Below, one piece after another: positions 20,301 to 33,100 of a stretch of 64,000 bases of DNA. The position numbers were made by a program, and so were the translations under genes. Below the pieces are notes generated by a model. It saw only the letters and a program-made list of their open reading frames with translations, did not search any database and was not told the DNA's origin. Positions within the stretch are counted from its first letter, which is position 1. Every line of letters starts with the position of its first letter. The DNA is from Bombyx mori (Eukaryota; Arthropoda; Insecta; Lepidoptera; Bombycidae): positions 15,191,501-15,255,500 of the forward strand of contig NC_085112.1 of NCBI RefSeq assembly GCF_030269925.1, read 5' to 3'.

Positions 20301-20979
20301 ATTAGTATCGACAATTCGGTGTTTTTAATTGAACTTTAACTAAGTTTACTTCATCCTCATAGCTGAAGAAGTTTTTTTGTTATGATATTTTTTTTCCAAA
20401 TTTTAAGCCATTTAAGGCTCTCCTGTAGATTTGCAAAATGTCGCTTAAACCAAACAGCCTCTCACCTCTCGATATAATTATACAAATAAATGAAATATTT
20501 GTTATGTCGAAATAAATACATTAAATCTGGTTATTTTCAAATTTAATATTTTTAAGAAACATAAGATTCGTGCGTGTAAATAGAAAATAATTGGGAGGCG
20601 CCTCCACTGTGGCCAACCCTAGCTACTACTTCGTGAATGATTAATGTGACTTCCTCAAGTACTCAACACGTTGTACACTTTGCGACCCACCGGTGGGCCT
20701 AGCATACCATACCGTTCGGGCCAAGCCAAAATCATAGAATCAGTACCTAATTTTTATCAATTTGAGATTTCCATCATAATATTTATAAAATGCTCTAATT
20801 TGCACTGAAGACAAAAATTAGCGACTTTGATCGTTTCGCTTAGATATTTTAAAAGGCTCACGGGTGACCCTCGCGGCCCGAATGGTTCAGTAAGATAAGG
20901 CTCACCGGTGAGCACCGCGGCCTGAATGAAAATACTAAATTTTAATACGCTTTTTTTCATATGGCGTTCAACGTGTTAG
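20300..20979. other. Intergenic stretch, no gene seen
   Basis: AT-rich. A short imperfect direct duplication lies at about 20853-20928: AAGGCTCACGGGTGACCCTC and AAGGCTCACCGGTGAGCACC, each followed by GCGGCC.GAATG. Origin unknown. Confidence 0.4.
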
Positions 20980-21036
20980 ACTTGACCTAAAGGTCTTAGT
21001 TACCAGGTCATAAAATCCCTTTTTTAAAAAGTATGT
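20980..21036 (+). repeat. Family D 3' tail only
   Basis: GACTTGACCTAAAGGTCTTA, GTTACCAGGTCATAAAATCC and a T/A run: the last 50 bp of family D, a heavily 5'-truncated copy. Confidence 0.7.
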
Positions 21037-21519
21037 GTGAAGCACGAGTACTGTTTTGACGCTTCCCGTACTCTGACAAGTGACATTGTCAGTCTGTGCT
21101 ATTGTCTATGACAGCCCAGCTCGTTTGCTGACACGCAGGTGGGAGCGCCGCGTACTATCAACACTCTGATATATGTTTCAGAGTCATCTATATATTTGTT
21201 GAAATTTTTATTCCGTAAATCAGAGTTACGTAGCGTACGTAACATGTCTCTACATCACAAATAAAACCAGTATTCACACTACTATCGTGCAAATTATTAT
21301 AAAATTATTGTTACGTAAAATCTAAAAGTACTTATACAACAATACTAAAATATCATACAAATAAAAAATGCAATGTAACAAAAAAATGGACGGAAATCTT
21401 AATGTACATTACTTAAAAACATATTTTTTTTTTATCAGAAAATGACAAGATTGCAAGTGGTGCTAAAAGATTTAACCGAATACGATGGTATTCGGTCAAA
21501 TCGAGGTGTGTCTGGCTGT

Positions 21520-22800
21520 CTGACGTTGCAGAGCGACGTTGCAGCATGACGTTGCAGAGCGACGTTGCAGCTTGACGTTGCAGAGCGACGTTGCAACATG
21601 ACGTTGCAGAGCGACGTTGCAGCATGACGTTGCAGAGCGACGTTGCAGCTTGACGTTGCAGAGCGACTTGCAGCATGACGTTGCAGCATGAAGTTGCAGC
21701 ATGACGTTGCAGAGCGACGTTGCAACATGACGTTGCAGCATGACGTTGCAGAGCGACGTTGCAACATGACGTTGCAGAGCGACGTTGCAACATGACGTTG
21801 CAGAGCGACGTTGCAACATGACGTTGCAGCTTGACGTTGCAGAGCGACGTTGCAGCTTGACGTTGCAGAGCGACGTTGCAACATGACGTTGCAGAGCGAC
21901 GTTGCAGCATGACGTTGCAGAGCGACTTGCAGCATGACGTTGCAGAGCGACTTGCAGCATGACGTTGCAGAGCGACTTGCAGCATGACGTTGCAGCATGA
22001 CGTTGCAGAGCGACGTTGCAACATGACGTTGCAGAGCGACTTGCAGCATGACGTTGCAGAGCGACGTTGCAACATGACGTTGCAGCATGACGTTGCAGAG
22101 CGACGTTGCAACATGACGTTGCAGAGCGACGTTGCAGCATGACGTTGCAGAGCGACGTTGCAGCTTGACGTTGCAGAGCGACTTGCAGCATGACGTTGCA
22201 GAGCGACGTTGCAGCATGACGTTGCAGAGCGACTTGCAGCATGACGTTGCAGCATGAAGTTGCAGCATGACGTTGCAGAGCGACGTTGCAACATGACGTT
22301 GCAGAGCGACTTGCAGCATGACGTTGCAGCATGACGTTGCAGAGCGACGTTGCAACATGACGTTGCAGAGCGACGTTGCAACATGACGTTGCAGCTTGAC
22401 GTTGCAGAGCGACTTGCAGCATGACGTTGCAGCTTGACGTTGCAGAGCGACGTTGCAGCATGAAGTTGCAGCTTGACGTTGCAGAGCGACTTGCAGCATG
22501 ACGTTGCAGCTTGACGTTGCAGAGCGACGTTGCAGCATGAAGTTGCAGCATGACGTTGCAGAGCGACGTTGCAACATGACGTTGCAGCTTGACGTTGCAG
22601 AGCGACGTTGCAGCATGACGTTGCAGAGCGACGTTGCAACATGACGTTGCAGCTTGACGTTGCAGAGCGACGTTGCAGCATGAAGTTGCAGCTTGACGTT
22701 GCAGAGCGACTTGCAGCATGACGTTGCAGCTTGACGTTGCAGAGCGACTTGCAGCATGACGTTGCAGCTTGACGTTGCAGAGCGACGTTACGACGTTACG
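21520..22800. repeat. Minisatellite, about 13-bp unit, about 1.28 kb
   Basis: Roughly 97 head-to-tail copies of GACGTTGCAGAGC and the variants GACGTTGCAGCAT, GACGTTGCAACAT, GACGTTGCAGCTT and GAAGTTGCAGCAT, with a recurrent one-base-deleted form GACTTGCAG. Larger blocks of variants repeat (the order AGC, CAT, AGC, AACAT recurs), pointing to unequal exchange or slippage. On the minus strand all three frames stay open for more than 400 codons because the unit has no stop and shifts frame each copy; those frames are not taken as genes. Confidence 0.95.
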
Positions 22801-23150
22801 TTACAGCATGACGTCGCGACGCCGAAAAGTTATCGGAAAGTTATGGTTAGTACATAATATTTTCTAAGCGTATAACGTAGACACGCTTGTGGTACAATCT
22901 AAGTTAACACACATAAAAAGTATGTATCAATTTGATGTACAAAATCAGTCTAAATAATGAATAACAGAGAATGTAGCACTGTACTTTTGGTGCGCGACTC
23001 TGGGTTGCTAACCAAGGTGAGAGCGGCTCATTGAAACATCGGCGCATGTCCTATATCCATAATATCATGTAAACTATATTTCTGGCGAATAAAGATTTTC
23101 TTCTTCATCTTCTCAGAATTCGATTCGCCTTCTAACAGAATTCGAGTTTT
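22800..23150. other. Intergenic stretch, no gene seen
   Basis: The edge of the minisatellite decays through GACGTTACGACGTTACGTTA. After that there is unique AT-rich sequence with no ORF or repeat match inside the window. Confidence 0.35.
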
Positions 23151-23176
23151 TGTCCCTACCTTAGGAGGTAGGGACA
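23151..23176. repeat. Perfect hairpin, 11-bp stem
   Basis: TGTCCCTACCT, loop TAGG, AGGTAGGGACA. It lies 360 bp downstream of the Cache-protein stop (minus strand). Role unknown; it could be an RNA hairpin in the 3' UTR if the transcript reaches it. Confidence 0.5.
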
Positions 23177-23269
23177 GACTATAACTGAAATCTCAATCCG
23201 GAGCCCGTGTCCGCGGGGAGGCGCCGCGAGCTGCTGGACACTGCACGTGTGACAGTCGCTCTTGTTCTG

Positions 23270-23441
23270 TGTGCTTAGTGCGAGTTTCTTAACGTTTTCG
23301 ATAGCGTAAAAGTTAAACCAAATTTGTATGCAGTTGGAACAGCATCCCTAGCAGCAAACGTAGGCAAACGATCCCATTCCATACAAATATAAGCTAACTT
23401 TTACGCTATCAAGAATGTTAAAAAACTCGCACTAAGCATAC
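23270..23441. mobile_element. Short MITE with long inverted repeats
   Basis: Left GCTTAGTGCGAGTTTCTTAA and reverse-complemented right GCTTAGTGCGAGTTTTTTAA, continuing to GATAGCGTAAAAGTTA on both arms (about 45 bp each). It could fold almost end to end. No target duplication was settled. Confidence 0.7.
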
Positions 23442-23537
23442 TACTGTTGTAGTGATTGCTTTTAGAATTAATTTTTAATATCAAGTTAGTACCGTTCTAA
23501 AGGGTACAGCCGCTTCAGTTGAAGGTGAGCGTGGGCA

Positions 23538-26500
23538 CTACCGCAGGCCGACCAGCGTGGCCACCAGCGCGAGCAGCAGGGCGGGGCTGAGCCCCAGGGC
23601 TGCGGCGCCGGCCAGGCGGCACTTGAACATGTCGATGCGCGTCTCCTTGTCGAGTATGATGTTCTGGAACTCTGCCTCCACGATCTGCCCGTCGTAGTAC
23701 GTGGTGGGGTCCTCGAACGGGTACTCGAAGCCCTGCAGGCACTCGCATTTGTACCCGCCCGCCTCGTAGCCGCGGCCCAGGATCGGGACGCACTGCAAAC
23801 AGCAACACGTCAGTTCGGGACACGCACGGGGCGGGGGCGACCCCCTAGCGCTTTTTGTGAGTAAAAAGTATATATTGAAATGAAACTTCTTTAGAATCGT
23901 TGTGATTTCAAACTCGATGAAACGAAATGAAACGAAACGAAAAATATTTATTTTTCTCAAAATTATCATGGGGGCTAGGTGGGGGAGGAAAGTCCTCGAA
24001 TGGAGGCCACGAATGGGTACCAGGAGCGTGGGGCGTCCTCCAACCAGGCGGGAAGTCGTTGGATGTGGAAGGCGAAGGACCGCATTATGTGGAAGGCATT
24101 GGGGAAGGCCTACGTCCAGCAGTGGGCAGATAAGAGCTGATGATGATGATGATGATGATGATGGGGGCTATAGTATGAAAGATGCTAAAAACAAAGCAAT
24201 TTCGTTTTTTTTTGTTCTTCGCCATGGGATAATATCAACATACACAAAAATATTTTGGGGTCATAATTAAAAAAATCCCCGACCGCTGCCCTAGCGCGAC
24301 CCTCTCACGGGGCGGGGGCGACCCCTCACGCGCGGCCCTCTCACATCTACTCACATAAGACGAGCTCCTGTCGCATTTATCCGTTCCCTTGAATGCGTTG
24401 GACACGTAGTACTTGTCCGGGCACTGGTTGATGTCTAGAGACAGCAATGACATCGTCACCGCAACCGCACCTCTATAAGCAATAGATACCATATTTAACG
24501 GTAAGAAGACATTGTTTTGTGAATGAAGGAAGTGGCAGGCTCGTCACTCCCGACGTGAAAGCAGTATCAAATCGTCTTCTCGCATTAAAACTGTATAATC
24601 TCAAAACTTAATTTTACAGGTTTAAGAGTGTTTTAAAGGCTTAACATGTGATATTTTTTATATTAATCATCTTTGCAACATTAATTTTTTATTTATGACC
24701 AGTTACATTATCTGTCTTATAAAGTAAGATAAAATTATGTATTAATTTTGTTACTTAAACTCAAAACAGGTAAACTAAAAAAAAAAAACTAAACGACGCT
24801 CTTTTGACAGTATTTATGAGAAAAATATTGGTGATACCAAATGATTCCGCATATTAACTCAATTTCGAATATTTTTAGAAATTGTACACTTTTAATGCGA
24901 AAAGACGAAATATCGATCGAAAACACATTAATAATGCTCTGTACACTGCACATACGCAATATAACTCAATTAAAGATCAGGGGTCAATGTCTTTACTATC
25001 CATTGCCGGTTTAAGAAATATTATATATTTACTGCAACATGTATATACACGATTTACCTATAATATTTAATATAGTGATTTGCTTATATTAAGATTTATG
25101 GACTGTACTTTTTCGACTTCTCTCTAGACAGAGGGCGACAATTGAACAATGACGTCATTGTTTAAGTGCGCGCGTTTGTCGGGAGAGTAGCAGAGCGCGT
25201 ACTAACTTGAACTCGAGTTTGACTTTGACGCTGTCCCAGCCGAAGAAGGGCGCGGCGTAGGTGACGGCCCACTGCGGCACGCGGCCCCCGCAGTCGTAGT
25301 AGGGCTGCGTCCAGTGCCCGTGGCGCAGCGCCGCCGCCCGGTACCAGTGCGGGAAGCGCTCGTAGTGCTTGAGGTACTTGCCGGCCTCCGAGTCGCGGAT
25401 GTTCATCTTGAGGAAGTATTGCTCGAGGCTGTCGAAGTTGCTCGACCAGCGCTGCTTCAGGAACTGGAACCAGGGCTTGTTCGTGTACACTTCCTCTGTG
25501 TACGCGAACACAAGGGAAAGTTAATACATTTTTTTTTAAATTACAACTTAAAACGTTGCTATTCGAAACCGAATGAAATGACATACTTGAGTTAGATTTA
25601 GTTTGAAAATATATATTTTATCGTCTACACGTTTCTTTAACATAATCGTACGTCTACTTCTTTTTTTTTGGCTCCGGCATGGTTTGTGCATACGCCAGCG
25701 TCAAGAATTTATAATCCCATTTTTATAATTCGCTGTTTTAATTATTTACAGTTTATGAATGTGGCGGTAGCCATCAAAGAACACAAGATATTTGACAGAT
25801 GCCTGAATCTCGCTTACGACATTTTCAAAATAAGCTTGCGTATATACAAGTTCCGAACAACATTCGGACCGTCGGTCTACCGAGCAATATCACCCGCTCG
25901 GTGGAAGATCTTCCCTGCGTCAATTAACCTTCCCAAAATGAATAATAAAGAACGAAGGAAACTTAAGCAATTGGCATGAAATTAAATTAGATGACATGTT
26001 AAGGTATGGTATAATCTCAGTAAAATGGTGGTCATTTACTGAGATTTTTTCAGTGACTTTTTGGAGGATCCCGAGAAGTTACGTCCAGCGGCTTTGTTTC
26101 ATTTTCCCACATTTGTGCACTTTCACAGATATTGAACAGTTAATAAGCCATCGTTATTACACATTCAAACCTGAAGAAATACTAAATAGACAAAATAAAA
26201 CAAATCACACCACTTCACTCCTCGCGTTCCCGCTAAAAAGCCTTCATCTATATGTAGGTTTATTTACAGTTGGTAGCGTAGTCGTAGGGATGGGACACAA
26301 ATGAGAGACCTGTGGAGTTGAGTCGCGCCAGGTCCTCGAGACGGAACTTCCTCACGTTGAGCTCGGTCTTGTAGGCGAAGGGCGCGAAGTACGTGCGGTT
26401 CGGGAACTTCTCTCGGTCCCAGTACGTGCCTGCAACCACCACCGGCTCAGATTAACAATCATTAAAAAAATTTACATTATGAAGTCGTCGTGGCCGAAAG

Positions 26501-29500
26501 GATAAGACGTCCGGTGCATCCGTGTTGAGCGATGCACCGGTGTTCGAATCCCGCAGGCGGGTACCAATTTTTCTAATGAAATACGTACTTGGCCAATATT
26601 CACGATTGACTTCCACGGTGAAGGAATAGCATCGTGTAATAAAAATCAAAACCTACGAAATTATAATTTGCCTAATTACTAGTGGTAGGACCTCTTGGGA
26701 CTCCGCACGGATAGGTACCTGCCTGTTTCTGCCGTGAAGCAGTAATGCTTTTCGGTTTGAAGGGTTGGGCAGCCGCTGTAATTATACTTGAGACCATAAA
26801 ACTTATATCTCGAGGTGGGTGGCGCATTTACGTTGTAGATGTCTATGGGCTCCAGTAACCACTTAACATCAGGTGGGCTGTGAGCTCGTCCACCCATCTA
26901 AGCAATAAATAAAACATGAACCATAACTAGGAAAATTTATATTAGTTTCATTGAGACTTCATGAGTTCCGTAATAGCATGCACGTCCCGGAGAGCCGCCA
27001 TGCACGTCTACAACATTTACGCTATGCGGTCCATGGACTCCACCTACCACCGCGTGCTCGCGCCACTAAAACTCAACAAAGAGCTCACCGGCGGACCAGA
27101 TCTTGGAGTCTCCGAGCACGATGGCCAGGGTCTCGCCTATCATCTGGTCTTCGGTCAGGGGTTTGTCGGCGACTCGGTTCCCGCTGAACACTTCTTGTGG
27201 ATCCGACACCTGCAAGCAACGAGAACAGTATGTCAAGCACGAAAATCTATAGAATTCGTAACACGAAAACGGATCATTGTGTAGAGCGTGGACTGTACTG
27301 GTCACTTCAATAATCTATACTAATATTATAAAGAAGAAAGATTTGTTTGTTTGTTTTGAATAGGCTTCGAAACTACTGAACCGATTTAAAAAATTCTTTC
27401 ACTGTTTGGAAGCTACACTATTCCCGAGTGACACAGGCTATAATCTTTTTTGAAAAAATTAGGAATCTTTACTAAAACTCCAATAATGTAACCCAAGGTG
27501 TAAAAAAAATACCTAAAATATTCTTTACATCGCGTGCCCTGCGAAAACTATTGATGATGAATAAAATAATGTACTACGACTTTGTAGAACACATTATTAT
27601 TTACAAAAAGTATCACGATAGCATATGTCTAACTATTATAGTTATGCCGCAATGAGTGTTCTTTTATTTAAAAAAATAAAACAACGTCAAATTTCGTTGA
27701 AGTTTTTGTTAAAGACCCGAACGGACCCGGAGCGAGCCGCTAGTTAGATATATTCAAAGAGAAGGTCATTTTTATTTTATTTTAATGTAGTTACAACACG
27801 TGCACGTACGACCTGAATTTTTGATTGACTTACAATGAATGTTTTGCCACAATTATTATTTGTTTCAAAATTCAAAAAAACAGTCATACAAACTTCGGTT
27901 CGGTTTCGGTTTGAAGGTTGGGGCAGCTGTTGTAATTATACTTGAGACCTTAGAACTTATATCTCAAAGTGGGTGGCGCATTTACGTCGTAGATGTATAT
28001 AGGCTCCAGTAACCACTTAACACCAGATGAGCTGTGAGCTCGTCCACCCATCTAAACAATAAAAAAAAAGAGAGAGAGGCGACATCTAGTGGCCGGCGGC
28101 TACCTGCAAGAACGCGCTGATGAAGTTGGCCAGCCTCAGGGCCATCTTGGCTTGGTTCTCCAGCTGCTTCTCGACTCCGAACGCCAAGTCACCGTTCAGG
28201 ACCAGGTCGCTGGGGTTGTACCTGAATTATTCATTTAATTAGACGAAGGCTTGCTGACAAGAGCTATAAGGTTAAAGACACGATTGTAAATGAATATGCA
28301 ATTTCAAAAAGGTCACATCTCTAAAAATGTAAAATGTTCAGGAAATGAAAAAAAAACTGATTATTTTCTAAAGCAGTGTAAAATTTAAAATATTAACTTT
28401 TGATATATATTTTAGTGTTAGTTAGCAATTGAAAATTACTGGAATTATTATAAAATGGGTGTAGGTAAGCCTCAAAACTACATGTATATGAAAAAACGTA
28501 TTTGACAAAATATGCGACATGTGCCCTTTTCGAAATTGCATATTCAATTTTAAATTTGACTAAACGAAAAAATGATGTCAGGAGATACCTAAACGTCTAT
28601 TTTTTTTACGCCAATTGTAATTTTGCAGGTTTCATTTTTATTACACGATGTTATTCCTTCACCGTGGAAGTCAATCGTCAACATTTGTTGAGTACGTATT
28701 TCATTAGAAAAATTGGTACCCGCCTGCGGGATTCGAACACCGGTACATCGCTACATACGAATGCACCGGACGTCTTTATCCTTTAGGCCACGACGACTTC
28801 AGTGTAGGCTAAGCTAGGCTGTGATAGAATGAGATAGCATATTTCTGAAGCTTTCATTTTACGTTATGTAATGGAATACAATGGTGAAGAAAATTCTTAT
28901 ATACAGGGTGCTTCACAAAAAGTATATCAAACTTGTAAATAGTGTTCTATTCGATTAATAGATTAATTGATATGACAAAAGCTGCCAAATAAATAGTTTC
29001 GGAATAAACAAGTAATTGATCGTAATTAATAAATAATAAGGTTAGTCACAAATCAAAAGATGCGAATTTGTATTTTTTGTGTTGTAAGCTTGTCCGAATC
29101 TGCTGATAGGTTACTCTTCGATCAGTCTCTATCATACACCGCACAACACTGATGTTATCTTCAGTCTTCGCCGTAGAAGGTCGTCCTTCACGGAGAGCAT
29201 CGTGGAGATTGGTGCGACCACGTTTAAGCTCATTAAATCAGTTATAAACAGTAGCCCGAGAAGGGGCTTCATCGTGAAAGGCCAATTGAAGTCTGTCATA
29301 ACATTCTTGTTGACTTAAATGACACCGAAAGTCATAAAAAATCATAGTACGAAAATTTTCTCGCGTTACATTCATACTGGCGTGACACAGATAAATTTCA
29401 ATTTCCCGCCAAATCGTAAAACTAATGACAAATGAATGAAATTAGTACCGTACTCAATCATATTAGCAAAGAGTTCCATTTTGAAAATTTTAACTTATTT

Positions 29501-30083
29501 TTTTGTTATATTCTTTAAAAGTGGCCAGTTCTAAAAACTATCAGTATCGCCCTCGTATCGATCCCCTTCGCGGGAGCAGTGTGGACTGACCGGGAGCAGT
29601 TGTCCGGGCGCACGCCGCGGATGAAGTTGAGCATCTCGTAGACGTTGGGTCGCGGCGCGTGCAGCGCGGCGGGCCCGGTGGCCGCCTGCACGTACTCGTG
29701 GTAGCGGTCCCGGTACACCGCGCGCAGGAACGCCGGCGCCTTCTCCAGCTCCGACGGCAGACCTTGGATCCCTGGGGACGCACGACGCCACATTAGCGCT
29801 CACCTAGTGTTTCGGCAAATGGGTTTCATTTCCTTATCAATTTTCTTTAATAGATCGAGTAAATGTTAGAACTGGCCTTCTTGGTAGGCAGCGGCTTGGC
29901 ATTGCCCTTGACATTGCTGAAGTCCATGGGCGACGCTAACCACTCACCATCAGGTGGGCCGTATGCTCGTCTACCTACAAGGGCAACAAAAAAATTTGTT
30001 TTTTCTGTATGTAACCATCATAAGTTTATTAAGAAGAATAGTTATTGCCGAATAGTTATATTAATATATATTAATATATATTA

Positions 30084-30114
<31 letters not shown>

Positions 30115-33100
30115 ATATAGAAGAATACACAATTACCACAGTAAATTGAAATACGCTTGCGTTTTCCATAAAGAGTGTAATAATTGGAATAATTAAAAAC
30201 AATGACAGACAAGTGACAATGATATTAGTCATACAAAGAAAATATAAAATTATTTATTGAGGTCTAAGGTTTATGGCGCGAACACCTAGGCCTTGCTTGA
30301 CTTTTTGGCGGGAACGCGAGAAGTGAAGTTGTGTGATTTATTTTATTTTGTCTAATTAGTGTTTCTTCAGGTTTAAATGTGTAATAACGGTGGTTTATTA
30401 ACTGTTTAGTATCTGTGAAAGTGCACATGTGTGGGGAAATAAAACAAAGCCGCTAGACGTAATTTTTCGGGATCCTCCAAAAAGTCCACCGAAAAAATCT
30501 CAGTAAATGACCACCATTTTACTGAGATTATATTTCATCCCATATCATCAGATGTCATTTCATTTAATTTCATCTCAGTTGATTAATTGTCTCAAATTCA
30601 TCATCTTCATTTCATTTCACTCCATATTATCATTTTTCATAAAAATATGAACACAAAAATAAAATAAAACATGACTTAAAAGTTTTAATTACCAGGTCAT
30701 AAAATCCCTTAAAAAAAATAGGCCTTGCTGATCTAGATTGTGAATGTACTACACGGGCAGTCCTCAGGCAATGCTTAGGTTTTGATGTCTATGGACTGCG
30801 GTAATCACTTCAAATCAGTAATGGTTTGTAAAATCTATAAAATAAATATTCACTGTTTTCAGTTTAGGTCTAACTAATAAGTTATTTCTGTATCAGCTTC
30901 AAGAGTGATCCGGTTAAAACTGAATAAAAATATTATTTCCCGTACTATTATTATACATTTTACATACATACACGAAAGAAATTTTATTTAATAACTTTTT
31001 TATGTCTAGCAATTCAACCGCTCTTCATGAACATTTGCACACACCTCACCATCGATACAGAAAAGGAGTTAAACACTTTTTATCCAGTAAAATTTACTCT
31101 AAAGGGATATAAGTTATTATGTACATCAATCAGAGTTAAGCAGCGAGTGAAAGCTAATATCTCATAATAGTTAAAACTCACATCCAATCTTGGAGCAGTC
31201 GAAGTTGTTGTAGTACTGGTCGGAGGTGGCCCGCTCGATGATCTCCCCCAGGTAGGGGCGGCGCACGATGCTGGGCAGCCGGTACCCGGGCCGGCAGCGA
31301 CACTGGTAGCCGCCGCGACGGAAGCCCCACCCGTCCAACGGCTCGCACTACGCGAACAACAATTCAATATATTCAATCTATACTAATATATAAATCTACA
31401 GTGGTTTTCACGGATCTTCCGTTATAACTACTGAACCGTGCATCCGATTGACTTGAAACTTGCGTTAATGATGAGAATCTTTGTAGGGGTGAGAAATAAT
31501 AATGTTAGTTTTAAATGCCCAGCGTAGCGGACGGGTACAGCTAGTATACTCATAATATTGTTACGCCGGTAAGAGCAACGCCATCTATCGTCGAATAGCA
31601 GAAACGAATATTAAAAGAGCCGAGAACGCTCAAGAAGTACAACCCCCTCTATTGTCAAATAGCGGAAACGCATATCGAAACTACTCGACTTGTTAGGAAT
31701 GTTCTCAGTAGTTCTAGCAAGGGCGGATCCAGCTTTGGCGCCAGGAGGGGGTCACATAGTCGTGGGCAAGTTAAGAACTTATAATTTAATTTTGATAACA
31801 ATAGATCATGATGTTCTTCAGTTAGTCCAAGTAAGTTCAAGTCCTGGAACTAGCTCAGGGGGGGGTCATGACCCCCATGACCCCCCCCCTGGATCCGCCG
31901 TTGAGTTCTAGGGATGTCGTATCGACTATAAAAGTTGCAGGGATGACACGAAGGCAGTTAGTAATCGGATCTACTCGAAGCGAAACAGCGAACGGATCAC
32001 TTGAAGCGAAGTGGAAGAAGTAAATTAAGAAGTGTAATTCACTTCGTAATTTACTTCTTTGAGTGTTCTAAGTTAAATACCGTTTTAAATTGTAACAGTG
32101 TGATACCTTTTGAGTTGCTTTACAAAATCGCCGGTACATAACATCTTACATTTTTATTAAATTTCGACGCTATTGACTACTTCAAAATTTTACAAGATGC
32201 ATAGGTATTTAAATATTGGAATATAATTATTATTAGAGGTAAAATAATATATGATAAGGGGGGTTTTGAGTAGACAGTATATAAATATAATACATAGTCA
32301 GTAGGAGTGGGTAATATCGGTTTTGCCGCGTATCGAATCGTATCTATATATCGAGTATCGATATCGGATATTGAATCTATATATTTTCTGAATCTATATA
32401 TTGATGGATGCTAGTAGATTTTCTCGATTCATGATATTTGAGATTTGAAACGATACGATGATATAGTATTGTAGTAGATATAGATTCAAGTCAACGTTAT
32501 ACGGTTGGTTTTCTGATATCAATTTATAATAATAATATGATTTTAAAGTAATAAAAAGAACATGAAAATAAAAATATCAAAAAAACTTTCCTTCATGCTT
32601 TTACCAGGCTTAGGACCGGCTACATTATTTTTAGTTTTTAGTATTTTGTGTCTTAATTTAAAATTACAAAATATACCAAAAGAGTGTAGATTAGGTAGAA
32701 TATTTCATAATACTAAATACATATATTTTAGGTAACATTCGCGATTTCGTTCGCGCCTAGGTACCTAACGTGAGTATTGCCTAGACGAAGTCTCGAGAAA
32801 ATATCGGAGACGTATTTAGAAATTCATTTGATAATATTTATACATCATACACTACAAAATTAATTCAGAAATTTTATTATTTACTAAGTTTATGTTAAAA
32901 TAAAAGTTTCTAAACTTTCAAAAGTTTAATACAAACACAACAAATAAACTCAATTATTTGGATTTAACTAAAAATAGAAAAATGTGTACTTTAAAAATCA
33001 AATACAAAAAACTTTTAAGTATTTATAAACACTTACCAAAAATTTTAGTTCAAGGTCAAAGCGCGTGAAATTAAATTCAACGGTGCAAATAGGCTATACT

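Noticed and set aside
21413..22757. Three overlapping minus-strand ORFs of 400-440 codons
   Set aside because: All come from the minisatellite, read the same repeat in each frame, and lack any domain; the frames are open because the unit has no stop codon.
21520..22800. CRISPR-like array
   Set aside because: Units are contiguous with no unique spacers, and the DNA is eukaryotic.
23902..24270. ORF with a poly-Asp tract
   Set aside because: The Asp run is the GAT microsatellite at a LINE end, and the frame crosses it by chance.
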